NCBI GenBank assembly: GCA_937925655.1
Contig: CALAMC010000045.1
Coordinates: forward strand, 1 to 20,672
DNA from: an uncultured candidate division Zixibacteria bacterium
GTDB taxonomy: Bacteria; Zixibacteria; MSB-5A5; GN15; PGXB01
Direction: 5' to 3'
DNA length: 20,672 nt
Under the pieces are notes generated by a model. It did no database searches and was not told where the DNA came from. It was given only the letters and a program-made list of their open reading frames with translations. Every line of letters starts with the position of its first letter. Within the stretch, counting starts at the first letter, position 1. Of this stretch, positions 9,489 through 17,716 are shown one piece after another. Both the position numbers and the translations under genes were made by a program.

Positions 9489-10829
9489 TTATCTTATACC
9501 CATAGCATTTTCGAGCGTAGCTATGGCCAAATTATGGTCAAAAATGGCGTTTACATGACTATTCTGGGCGTTGACAAGACTAACTTGAGCGTCCAGAACG
9601 TCCAGAATTGAAGCCGCCCCAAGATTGTACTTCTCCTGCGTTATTGCCATGTCTTCTTCCGCCGACGCCACAACTTCCTGGGCGACCTTTAGCGCCTCGA
9701 TCGACCTTTGAATATCCAGGTACGCCGTCTTGATTTCGAGCTCCACTCCCGTTCGGACATAATAATAATCCGCCCGGGCGTTATTTAAAGTAGCCTTGGA
9801 CCGCGCGATATCACTCTTCCGGCTGAAACCTTCAAAGATGGGAAAAATTAACGACGTCGTAAGTGACCAGACTCCGTTTTTGCCGTCAAAGCCAGAAACG
9901 TCGTCCCAGCGATTGCCGGACCAATTGCGCGACCCCGAAACATTGATGCTGGGCAAAAACCGGCCATACGTCGAACGGACATCATATTTGGCGGCGCGCA
10001 CGTTCTGTTCATAGGCCAACAAGCCGGGATGATTCGCCATGCCGAATTTCACCGCATCCATTTCATCACCTTCATATTCACGAGGAGTGTAAGTCGGCGA
10101 AAACTCCACGTTGGATTTGGGATCAAGCCCAATCAATTGCGACAGCGTCGCCTTGGCGACTTTGAGCTGATTTTCGGCATCGATCAAATCAAGCTTATCA
10201 TTGCCATATTGAACCTGCGCCTTGAGGACGTCGGATTTTGACGCCGACCCAACCTCATACTTTGATGAGGCCAGTCGATGCTGCTGTTCTCCGCGCTTGA
10301 CGGCTTCTTCTCGTATTTTCTTGAGTTCGATCGCACGTAAGTATGCAAAATATGTGGTCTTAACCTTCAGAATCATTCTTTGTTCAGTTTCCTGGAGACT
10401 GTATTCAGAAATCTTTTTATCCGCTTTGGCACCCATATAATTATGGATATTTCTGAAACCGTTAAAAACCGTCCAATTGGCCGAAAAACCCATACTGTAT
10501 GATTTGGAAAAACCGTCATCTATCGTCGTATCCGTGAAAAATTCCTCGGTGATGGGATTATAAACCAGACCAATCAGAGTATCTTCCGCCCGGTCCGACT
10601 GCGTTGCACTCGCTCCGAAGCTTAACGTCGGCAGAAAAGATCCCGCCGTTTGCCACAGTGTCCCATTGGCCGTGCTAAGATTCCCCCTCGCCCGAATCAC
10701 GTCCTGGTGATTCTTCAATGCCAATCCAATGCAATCATCAAGTGTTAGAACTTGAGCGTCGGCCCAGGCGGGGATAAAAAACAAAAGGCCTGTCAGCAAC
10801 AAAAATAACCCGATCGATAATCGCTTCAT
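9489..10829 (-). CDS. TolC-family outer-membrane efflux protein
   Basis: 446-residue outer-membrane channel of the TolC/OEP family. The start is ATG at 10829, with AGGAGA 7 bases upstream and a typical signal peptide (MKRLSIG, long hydrophobic core, AWADAQ cleavage region near residue 25). Mature protein begins with LTLDDCIGLALKNHQDV, the usual first helix. It then shows the two repeated helical halves, each ending in a long coiled coil; the second contains EKYNLGAASILDVLDAQ, the standard OEP signature. The frame stays open upstream to ATG 10973, adding 48 residues. That longer form would bury the signal peptide and is not preferred, though it has its own weak Shine-Dalgarno. It is the first gene of the exporter operon and so supplies the outer-membrane part of the tripartite pump. 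Confidence 0.94.
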   Translation of the reverse strand: MKRLSIGLFLLLTGLLFFIPAWADAQVLTLDDCIGLALKNHQDVIRARGNLSTANGTLWQTAGSFLPTLSFGASATQSDRAEDTLIGLVYNPITEEFFTDTTIDDGFSKSYSMGFSANWTVFNGFRNIHNYMGAKADKKISEYSLQETEQRMILKVKTTYFAYLRAIELKKIREEAVKRGEQQHRLASSKYEVGSASKSDVLKAQVQYGNDKLDLIDAENQLKVAKATLSQLIGLDPKSNVEFSPTYTPREYEGDEMDAVKFGMANHPGLLAYEQNVRAAKYDVRSTYGRFLPSINVSGSRNWSGNRWDDVSGFDGKNGVWSLTTSLIFPIFEGFSRKSDIARSKATLNNARADYYYVRTGVELEIKTAYLDIQRSIEALKVAQEVVASAEEDMAITQEKYNLGAASILDVLDAQVSLVNAQNSHVNAIFDHNLAIATLENAMGIR

Positions 10830-10836
10830 CGATTTT

Positions 10837-10842
10837 TCTCCT
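10837..10842 (-). promoter_or_regulatory. Shine-Dalgarno site fixing the TolC-like start at 10829
   Basis: AGGAGA on the minus strand with a 7-base spacer to ATG 10829, immediately before the signal peptide. This decides between the starts at 10829 and 10973. Confidence 0.8.
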
Positions 10843-11030
10843 GTTATTTTGAACATCTTATTATCAGTAAAATAATGGCCCCGAATGGCCATATCGCATG
10901 ATCCGGATGGCCCGTAATTGGCACTGCTCGATATGTCTGACCCCGGCGGTAAAGGGTAATAATTGTTGTCCATATTTTTACCTCATGTAAATTAGACGAC
11001 CGACTTCAATAAAAGTTGCGGTTCTGATAG

Positions 11031-11059
11031 ATTATACCGGTCATATATAAAATTATTCA
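11031..11059 (-). promoter_or_regulatory. Probable promoter of the exporter operon
   Basis: A perfect TATAAT (11031-11036, minus strand) lies 17 bases from TGAATA (11054-11059), a weak -35 with 3 of 6 matches. The start would be near 11024, leaving a leader of roughly 195 bases before the TolC-like ATG. The weak -35 suggests an activator or an alternative arrangement. Confidence 0.45.
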
Positions 11060-11138
11060 CCAAAAATAATAAACGCCGGCCATTTTGTAAATCTCGTTTA
11101 TGACAATTGCAAATCAATAAAAGACTAATTTATAGATT

Positions 11139-11157
11139 CCACCGGCTAAAGCCGTGG
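11139..11157. repeat. Imperfect palindrome centred on GGCTAAAGCC
   Basis: CCACCGGC-TAAA-GCCGTGG forms a short hairpin with one bulged C. It has no T tract and is separate from the terminator 20 bases away. It resembles extragenic palindromes (REP-like) or the hairpins at IS200/IS605 ends, but only one copy is seen in the window. Confidence 0.4.
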
Positions 11158-11177
11158 TGTTATGTCCTCGACCGCAC

Positions 11178-11208
11178 AAAAAAGGCCGGCAAATTCCGCC
11201 GGCCTTTT
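11178..11208. terminator. Bidirectional rho-independent terminator
   Basis: GGCCGGC and GCCGGCC form a perfect 7-pair stem round AAATTCC, flanked by A6 and T4 that extend the pairing. It lies just past the stop of the lipoprotein gene (11227, minus) and also isolates the exporter promoter region. Confidence 0.88.
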
Positions 11209-11226
11209 CATCAGTCTTTTTTGCCC

Positions 11227-12954
11227 TTATTTGACCGCAATCTTCAATGATATGGTCGGCATCCCGTATCCAACACTCGTTGTATGATATAAATTAAACA
11301 TCTCGAAATTGGCGTTCGAATGCGCCTGCGTCTGCGAAATCGCCGCATAACTTGGCAAATTCCGCGAGAAAAGAATTAGCGGGAAGTTGGTATCGGGATC
11401 CCAGTAATTGTCCGGTTCAACCGTGATAAACACGCGTCCCTGCGGCGCCGTTTGTCCCGGAAGAATAAAACTAAGCGAACTGCCACCGGGCAAATTGCTC
11501 AAAAAATCTTCCCCCGGAAATGGCGGAATCCGGCTCATATTCGGACTCGCGTGAGGATTTCTTTGCGTAAAGGCATTTTCAATATCCGGCATATCGAACC
11601 GATAAAACGAACCCGTCGATACCACCCCGGCATCGGATGGATCAAGGTATAATTGCATCGACGGCGCCGTCCAAGCCGGCTTGGTCAGTGTTCCGAACTG
11701 CTCCGGATTAACCCGTGGCGATAAAACCCAACCCCGATAATGCCACCCGGTTCCACTCAAATCAGGCGTTGTCTCCGTGTCAAAACCGGTTAGAAAACGA
11801 TCCACACGTATGATCCTGCTGGTTCTTGTGTATTGAGTGTATTGCAGGTGTCTAAAATTCCTAAAAGGCCCGACGGTAACCGTAACCGGAATATCGAATA
11901 CAATCCGAACCGTATCTATACGATTCGTATTGCTTATGTTTACTGGCGTAGCAACCCAGTCGAAGGTACACCGGTTATATTGTATCGTGTCAAGATAGGC
12001 CGTGTCACGGTCATTATTATAGGGAGCTCCTGCCCAAAGAAGAGTGTCTTTTACGTTTATATCCAGATTTGTAAATCCAATTGTATCCAGCGTATTCACC
12101 ACTATCCAGTCATATTGTATTCCCTGACTTATGACTTCATTCCGACTGTAACCGACCGAATCGATGCAATCATCATTAATATCCGTAGCCGTGCATACGA
12201 AATAAGTGACATCCAGATTCCCCAGCGAATCCACGCGGAAGAAATCATAATCTTCAGGGGATGTTATCTGGTTGCGGGGGACGAAGGTCGAGTCGATACA
12301 CTTGGGTCCGTCATACTCATTGCATATCCAATACAAGGTATCATATCCCTTGACCCGCGGGTCCGATTGGGCAGTCGTGCTTCTTACGTTGGTCGTATCC
12401 CATACCACAACAGAATCATAAATGTACAAAGCAAACCAGACGCCGCTGGCTTCATTGGTATTGGAATTGCCGTCAGTCGGAGTTTCCATGCAGAAAAATC
12501 CCTCGCCCTCCCATAGCTTCAGCGGGAAAACCATGGTCATGGAATATGCCGATGGATCGACAATGGTATCCATCAGCATTACCGGACCCATCGCCGCCGT
12601 ATCAAACGAAGAACGATCCTCAATCGACAGGGCTACGAACCGATACAAGGGGTCGAGAACATTTATATTCGTTTCCCATACGTTTTCGATGGCATTTCCC
12701 AGCGTATCTCGGAATTTATATAATTCCCTGTCCCAGCCGAAAATGTCGACAAAAGTTGCCCGGCCAAGAGTGTCTATAACCCAGAGGGCATAGGCATACC
12801 CGTCGGGAGGATTAAACAAACGCACAGGGTTCAGGGTTAGGGTGGTGGCGGAGGCGGGAGCGACAACATCACTTGATTGTTCACATCCGGATATTACGCT
12901 CACAATAATGGCAATTAAAACCACGCAAAACAAGCGGTTAAGTCGCCCGTTCAT
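11227..12954 (-). CDS. Large lipoprotein of unknown function with paired-cysteine repeats
   Basis: 575 residues. The N-terminus has a signal peptide and lipobox ISGC with lipidated C24 followed by Glu, so an outer-membrane lipoprotein is likely. I do not recognise the family. The body is rich in Asp, Thr, Tyr and aromatic residues with short beta-strand patterns such as YDTLYW and DTVRIVFDIPV, as in secreted beta-sandwich proteins. Two units in the middle, about residues 210-295, repeat the pattern C-x8-C-I-D-S-x4-R-N and are each about 35-45 residues long. Their cysteines could form disulfides. No enzyme motif is seen. ATG 12954 follows a purine-rich AGGAAGGG at slightly long spacing. The gene has a near-consensus promoter and its own terminator, so it is a single transcription unit, divergent from the zinc-ribbon gene. 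Confidence 0.88.
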   Translation of the reverse strand: MNGRLNRLFCVVLIAIIVSVISGCEQSSDVVAPASATTLTLNPVRLFNPPDGYAYALWVIDTLGRATFVDIFGWDRELYKFRDTLGNAIENVWETNINVLDPLYRFVALSIEDRSSFDTAAMGPVMLMDTIVDPSAYSMTMVFPLKLWEGEGFFCMETPTDGNSNTNEASGVWFALYIYDSVVVWDTTNVRSTTAQSDPRVKGYDTLYWICNEYDGPKCIDSTFVPRNQITSPEDYDFFRVDSLGNLDVTYFVCTATDINDDCIDSVGYSRNEVISQGIQYDWIVVNTLDTIGFTNLDINVKDTLLWAGAPYNNDRDTAYLDTIQYNRCTFDWVATPVNISNTNRIDTVRIVFDIPVTVTVGPFRNFRHLQYTQYTRTSRIIRVDRFLTGFDTETTPDLSGTGWHYRGWVLSPRVNPEQFGTLTKPAWTAPSMQLYLDPSDAGVVSTGSFYRFDMPDIENAFTQRNPHASPNMSRIPPFPGEDFLSNLPGGSSLSFILPGQTAPQGRVFITVEPDNYWDPDTNFPLILFSRNLPSYAAISQTQAHSNANFEMFNLYHTTSVGYGMPTISLKIAVK

Positions 12955-13004
12955 ACTCTCTTATCCCTTCCTATTAAGAGTGTTTCTTTCCAAAATAATA
13001 TAGG

Positions 13005-13033
13005 ATTATACTTTATCCGGGCGGCTTAGTCAA
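13005..13033 (-). promoter_or_regulatory. Near-consensus sigma70 promoter of the lipoprotein gene
   Basis: TTGACT (13028-13033) and TATAAT (13005-13010) on the minus strand are exactly 17 bases apart, 11 of 12 consensus bases. The start would be near 12998, giving a leader of about 45 bases. Confidence 0.8.
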
Positions 13034-13093
13034 GCGTAAATTGGAGAATTTCAATAACTTCTTCCCCCCGGAAAACCTCCTTTATTTCTAAAG

Positions 13094-13107
13094 TTAAAAC
13101 GTTTTAA
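13094..13107. promoter_or_regulatory. Perfect 14-base palindrome, possible operator
   Basis: TTAAAACGTTTTAA is its own reverse complement. It lies 48 bases before the zinc-ribbon start and just upstream of a GATAAT box at 13111-13116, where a regulator could act. No function is shown by the sequence alone. Confidence 0.4.
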
Positions 13108-13140
13108 GACGATAATTAATTAAAAGAATCTATCTTTTCA

Positions 13141-13146
13141 GGGGAG
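13141..13146 (+). promoter_or_regulatory. Shine-Dalgarno site fixing the TTG start at 13155
   Basis: GGGGAG with an 8-base spacer to TTG 13155. The frame it selects begins directly with the zinc-ribbon cysteines, which supports this start. Confidence 0.75.
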
Positions 13147-13154
13147 AAACGGTT

Positions 13155-15305
13155 TTGAAAGTTTGTCCAAAATGCAATACTGAAAATATATTTGAGGGAG
13201 CCCAATTCTGTAAGAATTGCGGGGCCTCTCTCACCGAAAGTCCGGCGGAAAAACCCGTACCGGGCCCGGATACACAGACTTCCCAGGACGACGGCATGGA
13301 TTTTGTCGTTACCGAGCCGGGAGTCCCGACGACTCCTCAATTTTTAAAAACTCCGACCGAAGACTCCATCGAAATTGCCTCCAACGCCAGCCTCTTAAAT
13401 GACCGGCCGGCTGTTAACACCGAACATGATTTCCCCGCCTCCGGAGTATCCGATGACAATCACTTAATTGGTGATTCCAATCCTCATATTCCGATTCCGG
13501 AAGAAAACACCCGGGAAATAACGCAACCCCAATACATTGACGCTGAACCCGTTCAAAATGGACAGGTCGAACAATCCAAAAAATTGTCGCAGGAAGAAGT
13601 GGCCAACCTGCGAAAGCAGTTATACGGTAATGAACCGCCTCAAAAAACAGGCAAAGTTACCCCCCCGGTTTTTCCCAGTAATGTCATCGATCCCAAAAGG
13701 CTTAACGAGCACAAGGTGGAAACGGTACCGCCCTCCGCAGCCGAACCACAGAATTCCATACGCCCGATAGAAGACCCCGCCGCCAAACCGCACGTTGAGA
13801 TGGCCCCTCGCTCGCGTGGCATAGCTTTTTTCCGCGGTAATTTCATCCAACTCATTGGCAAACAGGCTCTCCACAGTGGCGATGAAATTACCGTCAATAA
13901 CCGGGCCTATGTCTTGAAACCGAAAAAAATCGGCCACAAAGCGGCCTTCATAGCCTTTGCCGCCGCACTCGTAATTATTCTGACCATTATCGGGGCCCAA
14001 TTCGTAGGTCCAACCGTTTCCGGAGAGGGTGAAATCATCGGAGTCGTCCTTAACGAATATGGCCAGCCTTTCATGGAGGGTGCCCGCGTTTCGATTCCGT
14101 CGCTCAAAAAATCCACGACCAGCAATGCCCAGGGATTCTTCCGCTTTCACGATATCCCCACGGGGACTTATGAAATCGAATATGTGCTGGGAGAAAGCTA
14201 CTGGGGAACTGAAAATGTAACTGTGGTTGAGGGACAATCAACTTTATCAACCTGCGCCAAATTGCAACCGATATTGGCCGAAAAAAAAAAGGTAGATGAA
14301 TCGACCGGCGGTAAACAGAGTTCGGCATCATCGTCCAAAACATCCGGAACCGACAAATCCGCCGATAATAAGACGGCCTCTTCGAACTCCTCTGGAAAAG
14401 GCTCCTCTTCAGGTAGCTCCTCCAATTATGGCAAAATTGCCTTGGTGGCCAATGTGCCCGAAGCCAAGTTGATGGTGGACGGCAATATTCAGGGTTCCGG
14501 CAATAATACTTATTCCCGCATTAATGCCGGGACGCATACCATCACGGTCAGCAAGCCCGGCTATAAAGAATATTCGCAAAAAGTTACCGTTGAGGCAGGC
14601 AAAACTCTTACCCTTAATGTCGATTTGGCCCGTCTGCAGGAATCGCCGGGCCAAAGCTTGGGTGCCGAAGATCATTATGAACTGGGCAAAGATGCCCTGG
14701 CCAAAGGCAATTTTGAAGCGGCCATAACCGATTTGACCGCATCGATAAATAAAAATCCGGGATATGCCCCGGCCTATATCAAACGCGCTGAAGCCTACAC
14801 CAATTCGGGCCGTTCTGTCCTGGCTATCGAGGATTACATCCGCGCCGGCGAAATCAGTCGCCTGGCCAAGCAAACCAAACAGGCCAAGGATGCATTCAAT
14901 GCCGCCCTTAAACTCGATAAAAATAATCCGGTGGCCTGGGTCGGTTTGGCCGGCGTTAGATATGATGAAAACGATTTCCGTCCGGCCTTGACCGATTATG
15001 AAACCGCTTTGGATAAAGATAAAAATTTCTATCCGGCTTTGTTCGGTGCCGGAATTTCCGCCTTTCGACTGGGTGATTATAAAAAGGCAGATAAATATTT
15101 CAAGCGGGCCTATAAGGAAAATGGGAATGACCCATATCTATATCAGTATATGATGCTTAACTCGTTTGCCAAAGATGACTTCAACAAGGTGCGCGAATTA
15201 TACGCTCAATACAAAACTATCGTCGGCCCCGCCGAGCTGGCCGAATTTAAAGCCTCTTCGAGGTTTGCACCTATCTTGAGAATCATTAACGAAGCCGAAC
15301 GCTGA
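13155..15305 (+). CDS. Zinc-ribbon / carboxypeptidase-regulatory / PEGA / TPR membrane protein
   Basis: 716 residues with five parts. A zinc ribbon with C4-x2-C7 and C19-x2-C22 is followed by a long Pro/Glu-rich, probably disordered stretch to about 220. Residues 221-258 form a small compact segment (RGIAFFRGNF to YVLKPKK). One transmembrane helix lies at 262-283, preceded by lysines, which puts the ribbon in the cytoplasm. A carboxypeptidase-regulatory-like domain (292-370) follows, then a Ser/Lys linker (382-424), a PEGA domain (425-493) and about four TPR units (504-670). The start is TTG 13155. The parts outside the membrane suggest a scaffold binding envelope proteins or cell wall; no enzyme motif is present. 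The stop overlaps the start of the two-CW gene by one base, so the two are translated together. Confidence 0.92.
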   Translation: MKVCPKCNTENIFEGAQFCKNCGASLTESPAEKPVPGPDTQTSQDDGMDFVVTEPGVPTTPQFLKTPTEDSIEIASNASLLNDRPAVNTEHDFPASGVSDDNHLIGDSNPHIPIPEENTREITQPQYIDAEPVQNGQVEQSKKLSQEEVANLRKQLYGNEPPQKTGKVTPPVFPSNVIDPKRLNEHKVETVPPSAAEPQNSIRPIEDPAAKPHVEMAPRSRGIAFFRGNFIQLIGKQALHSGDEITVNNRAYVLKPKKIGHKAAFIAFAAALVIILTIIGAQFVGPTVSGEGEIIGVVLNEYGQPFMEGARVSIPSLKKSTTSNAQGFFRFHDIPTGTYEIEYVLGESYWGTENVTVVEGQSTLSTCAKLQPILAEKKKVDESTGGKQSSASSSKTSGTDKSADNKTASSNSSGKGSSSGSSSNYGKIALVANVPEAKLMVDGNIQGSGNNTYSRINAGTHTITVSKPGYKEYSQKVTVEAGKTLTLNVDLARLQESPGQSLGAEDHYELGKDALAKGNFEAAITDLTASINKNPGYAPAYIKRAEAYTNSGRSVLAIEDYIRAGEISRLAKQTKQAKDAFNAALKLDKNNPVAWVGLAGVRYDENDFRPALTDYETALDKDKNFYPALFGAGISAFRLGDYKKADKYFKRAYKENGNDPYLYQYMMLNSFAKDDFNKVRELYAQYKTIVGPAELAEFKASSRFAPILRIINEAER

Positions 15306-15604
15306 TGACTGAAAAAAACAAGTTGAATTGCTGGGAATTCACCAATTGCGGCATGGAGCCGGGCGGCATTTTCGCACGGGTTCACGGCCCCTGTCCTGTC
15401 GCCGCGGCATCGATGAAATTCGACGGCGTCAACGGCGGACGGGGAGGCGGACGTATCTGCTGGGAAATCATGCGGCGCCAATCTTCGGCCATCCGCCATG
15501 AGTGTCGCTTTAATAGAATGCCCTGCCAGAAATGCAAGTTTTACATGCGGGTCGCCAGCGAAGAAGCCGTCCCGCAACCGGCTGAAACGGAAACCGCCGT
15601 TTAG
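15305..15604 (+). CDS. Two-CW-domain small cysteine-rich protein
   Basis: 99-residue protein with two CW units. CWEF (C9, W10) is followed by C15 and GPCP (C30); CWEI (C52, W53) is followed by C67, C74 and C77 in an MPCQKCKFY ending. This arrangement matches the two-CW family, whose function is not established; the cysteines probably bind metal. No signal peptide or membrane segment is present, so it is likely cytoplasmic. The last 15 residues are an Ala/Pro/Glu tail. Start and stop overlap as TGATG with the gene before (15303-15307). This suggests a fixed stoichiometry with the zinc-ribbon/TPR protein and a possible physical link to its cytoplasmic zinc ribbon, which is an inference. Confidence 0.88.
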   Translation: MTEKNKLNCWEFTNCGMEPGGIFARVHGPCPVAAASMKFDGVNGGRGGGRICWEIMRRQSSAIRHECRFNRMPCQKCKFYMRVASEEAVPQPAETETAV

Positions 15605-15666
15605 TCCTCATTACGTTCTGATATTCTGAACATTTCCTTTTTACATCCGTTTATCTACATAAACGA

Positions 15667-15695
15667 TTGGACATTTATAGCCTTAATTATTAAAT
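15667..15695 (+). promoter_or_regulatory. Possible weak promoter of the S9 peptidase gene
   Basis: TTGGAC (15667-15672) is 17 bases from TTAAAT (15690-15695) in an A/T-rich tract. Matches are weak. A start near 15702 would fit the 138-base gap before the peptidase gene. Confidence 0.3.
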
Positions 15696-15742
15696 ATTTA
15701 TTTTTAGATAATAAAATGGGCATCTTCTGCATAGGAGGTTTC

Positions 15743-17647
15743 ATGGCCGTCTTAAAAACCGCAAAATGCGCTCTGCTTGCATTAACCGTGTTGGCTTTGG
15801 GATTGTCGGCGTCAGCAGGGAACTCACTTTCCCATGCCCCCTTCGCCAATGAACCCTATATCCCCGATATCGCGACCTTTCTGATGATCGGCTCATCTGA
15901 CGCCCCCGGCTATAGCCCGATCACCGGAGAGTTTTATTTCACCGATGTCAAAATGGCCGGCAGCAACCAGCTCTACCGCATCACTAAAGACGGCTGGCCT
16001 TATCGGCTCACTTTTTTTGACGACGGGATTGACGGTTACTTCTTGTCCCACGACGGCTTGCAGGCCATTATCACGGCTTCCACCGGGGGCTCCGAACAAT
16101 CGCAACTATACTGGCTCGATGCCGTAACCGGACGCATCAAACAACTCACCGACAACCCCAAAGTCCAATTCGGCTCTATTGTCTGGAATAACGCCGGTAC
16201 CGGTTTTTACTATCGCAGTAATGTCGAAAATCCCCGCGATTTCCGGATATACTTCCATGATTTGGCTACCGGGAAACAAACCAAAATCTTCGATATGGAA
16301 GGCGCCAACTATATCGCCGATCTGTCCCATGACAATAAATTTATGGTCATATATCACCTCACTTCCAACGCCAACGACGACCTCTACCTGCTGAATCTGG
16401 GAACCGGCAGGCATGAACTGCTGACACCACATGAGGGCGATGTCTTTTACGACTACCCCACCCTTATGAAGGACAACAAGACATTATATCTTACCTGTAA
16501 CGATAATCCCGAAGGTTTGCATAAACGCGCCCGCATGGATGTCACTACGAAAAAGATCGAATATCTCGACCCTGAATCGAATGAAATAATCGAGGGTCTT
16601 GGATTTTCTCAAAATCGCGATTATATGATCTGGCTGGTCAACGAACAGGGCTACGCCACGCTTCACGCCCGGGACATAAAAAACAATCGCGCCATCCCGG
16701 CGCCGCCGGTCAAGGGCTACGTCGCCGATGCCCACATTCTTGATGACGGTCGGATCCTGTTCGGGTTTTCGAGCCCGTCGCGAACCCAGGATCTGTACTT
16801 ATGGGACTGGCGCCGGCCCGAGCTTAAACGATTGACAACCGCCTCCTATGCCGGAATCGATCCGGACCTGTTTATCGACCCGGAGCTCATTACATATAAG
16901 TCGTTCGATGGCCTCGAAATTCCGGCCTTCTTGTATCTTCCCCCCGACTATAAAGGCCAGCCGGTTCCCTTTGTCATTCACTTGCACGGTGGCCCGGAAA
17001 GCCAGTTCCGCCCCGGATTCGTCCGCCATTTTCAGTACCTCATGCTCAACGGCTATGGCATCCTCGCCCCCAATATCAGGGGCTCATCCGGCTATGGCAA
17101 GGAATACATGGACCTTGACAATTACAAAAACCGCCTCAACTCTATCAAAGATATCAAAGCCGGAGTGGATTATCTGATCGAGAAAGGCTACACCCGCCGG
17201 GGCATGATCGGCGTCAAAGGCGCCAGCTACGGCGGCTATGCCACCCTGGCCTGTATCACCGAATACCCCGACTTGTTTTCGGCCGCGGTAAACGAAGTCG
17301 GTATTGCCAATTTCGTCACATTTTTACAGAATACCGCCGAATACCGCCGTCACCTCCGGGAAGCTGAATACGGCCCGTTGAGCGATAGCGCCTTTCTGGC
17401 CTCAATTTCACCTCTTCACAAGGCCAATCAAATCAAAACCCCGTTGCTGGTCATTCACGGCGAAAATGACCCGCGTGTCCCCTACAGCGAAGCCCTGCAG
17501 ATTTTCAATGCCGTTCGCGATAATGGCGGGGTGGTTGACACCCTGATCTTCCCCGATGAAGGGCATGGTTCCGGGAAAACCTCCAACACGGTTATTACCT
17601 ACCGTAAGATTGTGGAATTTTTCGACAAGTTTCTGAAACGAGATTAA
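15743..17647 (+). CDS. S9-family (prolyl oligopeptidase-type) serine peptidase, secreted
   Basis: 634-residue peptidase. The start is ATG 15743, preceded by AGGAGG; the first 25 residues form a signal peptide (AVLKTAKCALLALTVLALGLSASAG), so the enzyme acts in the periplasm or outside. The first half, to about residue 380, is a beta-propeller of the DPP/TolB-like type (repeated LYWLD, IYFHDLATG, LYLLNLGTG blades). The second half is an alpha/beta-hydrolase domain with HLHGGPE (oxyanion region) near 413, NIRGSSGYG near 444, the nucleophile in GASYGGY (S495), D576 in HGENDPRVP and H608 in DEGHG. The triad is complete. Family members cleave oligopeptides, often after proline or as acylaminoacyl peptidases; the exact specificity cannot be told. 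It is probably a single-gene unit ended by the terminator at 17669. Confidence 0.94.
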   Translation: MAVLKTAKCALLALTVLALGLSASAGNSLSHAPFANEPYIPDIATFLMIGSSDAPGYSPITGEFYFTDVKMAGSNQLYRITKDGWPYRLTFFDDGIDGYFLSHDGLQAIITASTGGSEQSQLYWLDAVTGRIKQLTDNPKVQFGSIVWNNAGTGFYYRSNVENPRDFRIYFHDLATGKQTKIFDMEGANYIADLSHDNKFMVIYHLTSNANDDLYLLNLGTGRHELLTPHEGDVFYDYPTLMKDNKTLYLTCNDNPEGLHKRARMDVTTKKIEYLDPESNEIIEGLGFSQNRDYMIWLVNEQGYATLHARDIKNNRAIPAPPVKGYVADAHILDDGRILFGFSSPSRTQDLYLWDWRRPELKRLTTASYAGIDPDLFIDPELITYKSFDGLEIPAFLYLPPDYKGQPVPFVIHLHGGPESQFRPGFVRHFQYLMLNGYGILAPNIRGSSGYGKEYMDLDNYKNRLNSIKDIKAGVDYLIEKGYTRRGMIGVKGASYGGYATLACITEYPDLFSAAVNEVGIANFVTFLQNTAEYRRHLREAEYGPLSDSAFLASISPLHKANQIKTPLLVIHGENDPRVPYSEALQIFNAVRDNGGVVDTLIFPDEGHGSGKTSNTVITYRKIVEFFDKFLKRD

Positions 17648-17668
17648 AAAATATCACAAAAATATAAA

Positions 17669-17690
17669 AGCCCCCGGATAGCCGGGGGCT
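17669..17690. terminator. Bidirectional rho-independent terminator
   Basis: AGCCCCCGG-ATAG-CCGGGGGCT, a perfect 9-pair GC-rich stem between two convergent genes. The minus-strand side ends in a T-rich run and is the stronger direction (for the SPOR gene); the plus side is followed by TTGATTATT. Confidence 0.85.
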
Positions 17691-17716
17691 TGATTATTCA
17701 ACCAATCCGTCAGCTT

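Larger units (their letters stand above)
10830..11226. other. Long intergenic region: exporter leader, promoter, palindrome and terminator
   Basis: About 400 bases without a convincing gene. From left to right it holds an untranslated leader that is open in frame with the TolC-like gene, an ATGGCC/GGCCAT inverted repeat (10875-10892), a TATAAT box on the minus strand (11031-11036), an A/T-rich tract, the palindrome around GGCTAAAGCC (11139-11157), and the hairpin terminator of the lipoprotein gene (11178-11208). Confidence 0.7.

Noticed and set aside
11833..12516. 227-codon open frame on the plus strand opposite the lipoprotein gene
   Set aside because: No domain is recognised, and the minus-strand gene has a lipobox, promoter and terminator that fit.
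13620..14237. Long open frame on the minus strand inside the zinc-ribbon/TPR gene
   Set aside because: It is antisense to a gene with clear domains and has no recognisable motif or Shine-Dalgarno site.
16913..17647. GASYGGY in place of the more usual GGSYGGY around the S9 nucleophile
   Set aside because: This is a normal variation in the family; the Ser-Asp-His triad is complete.
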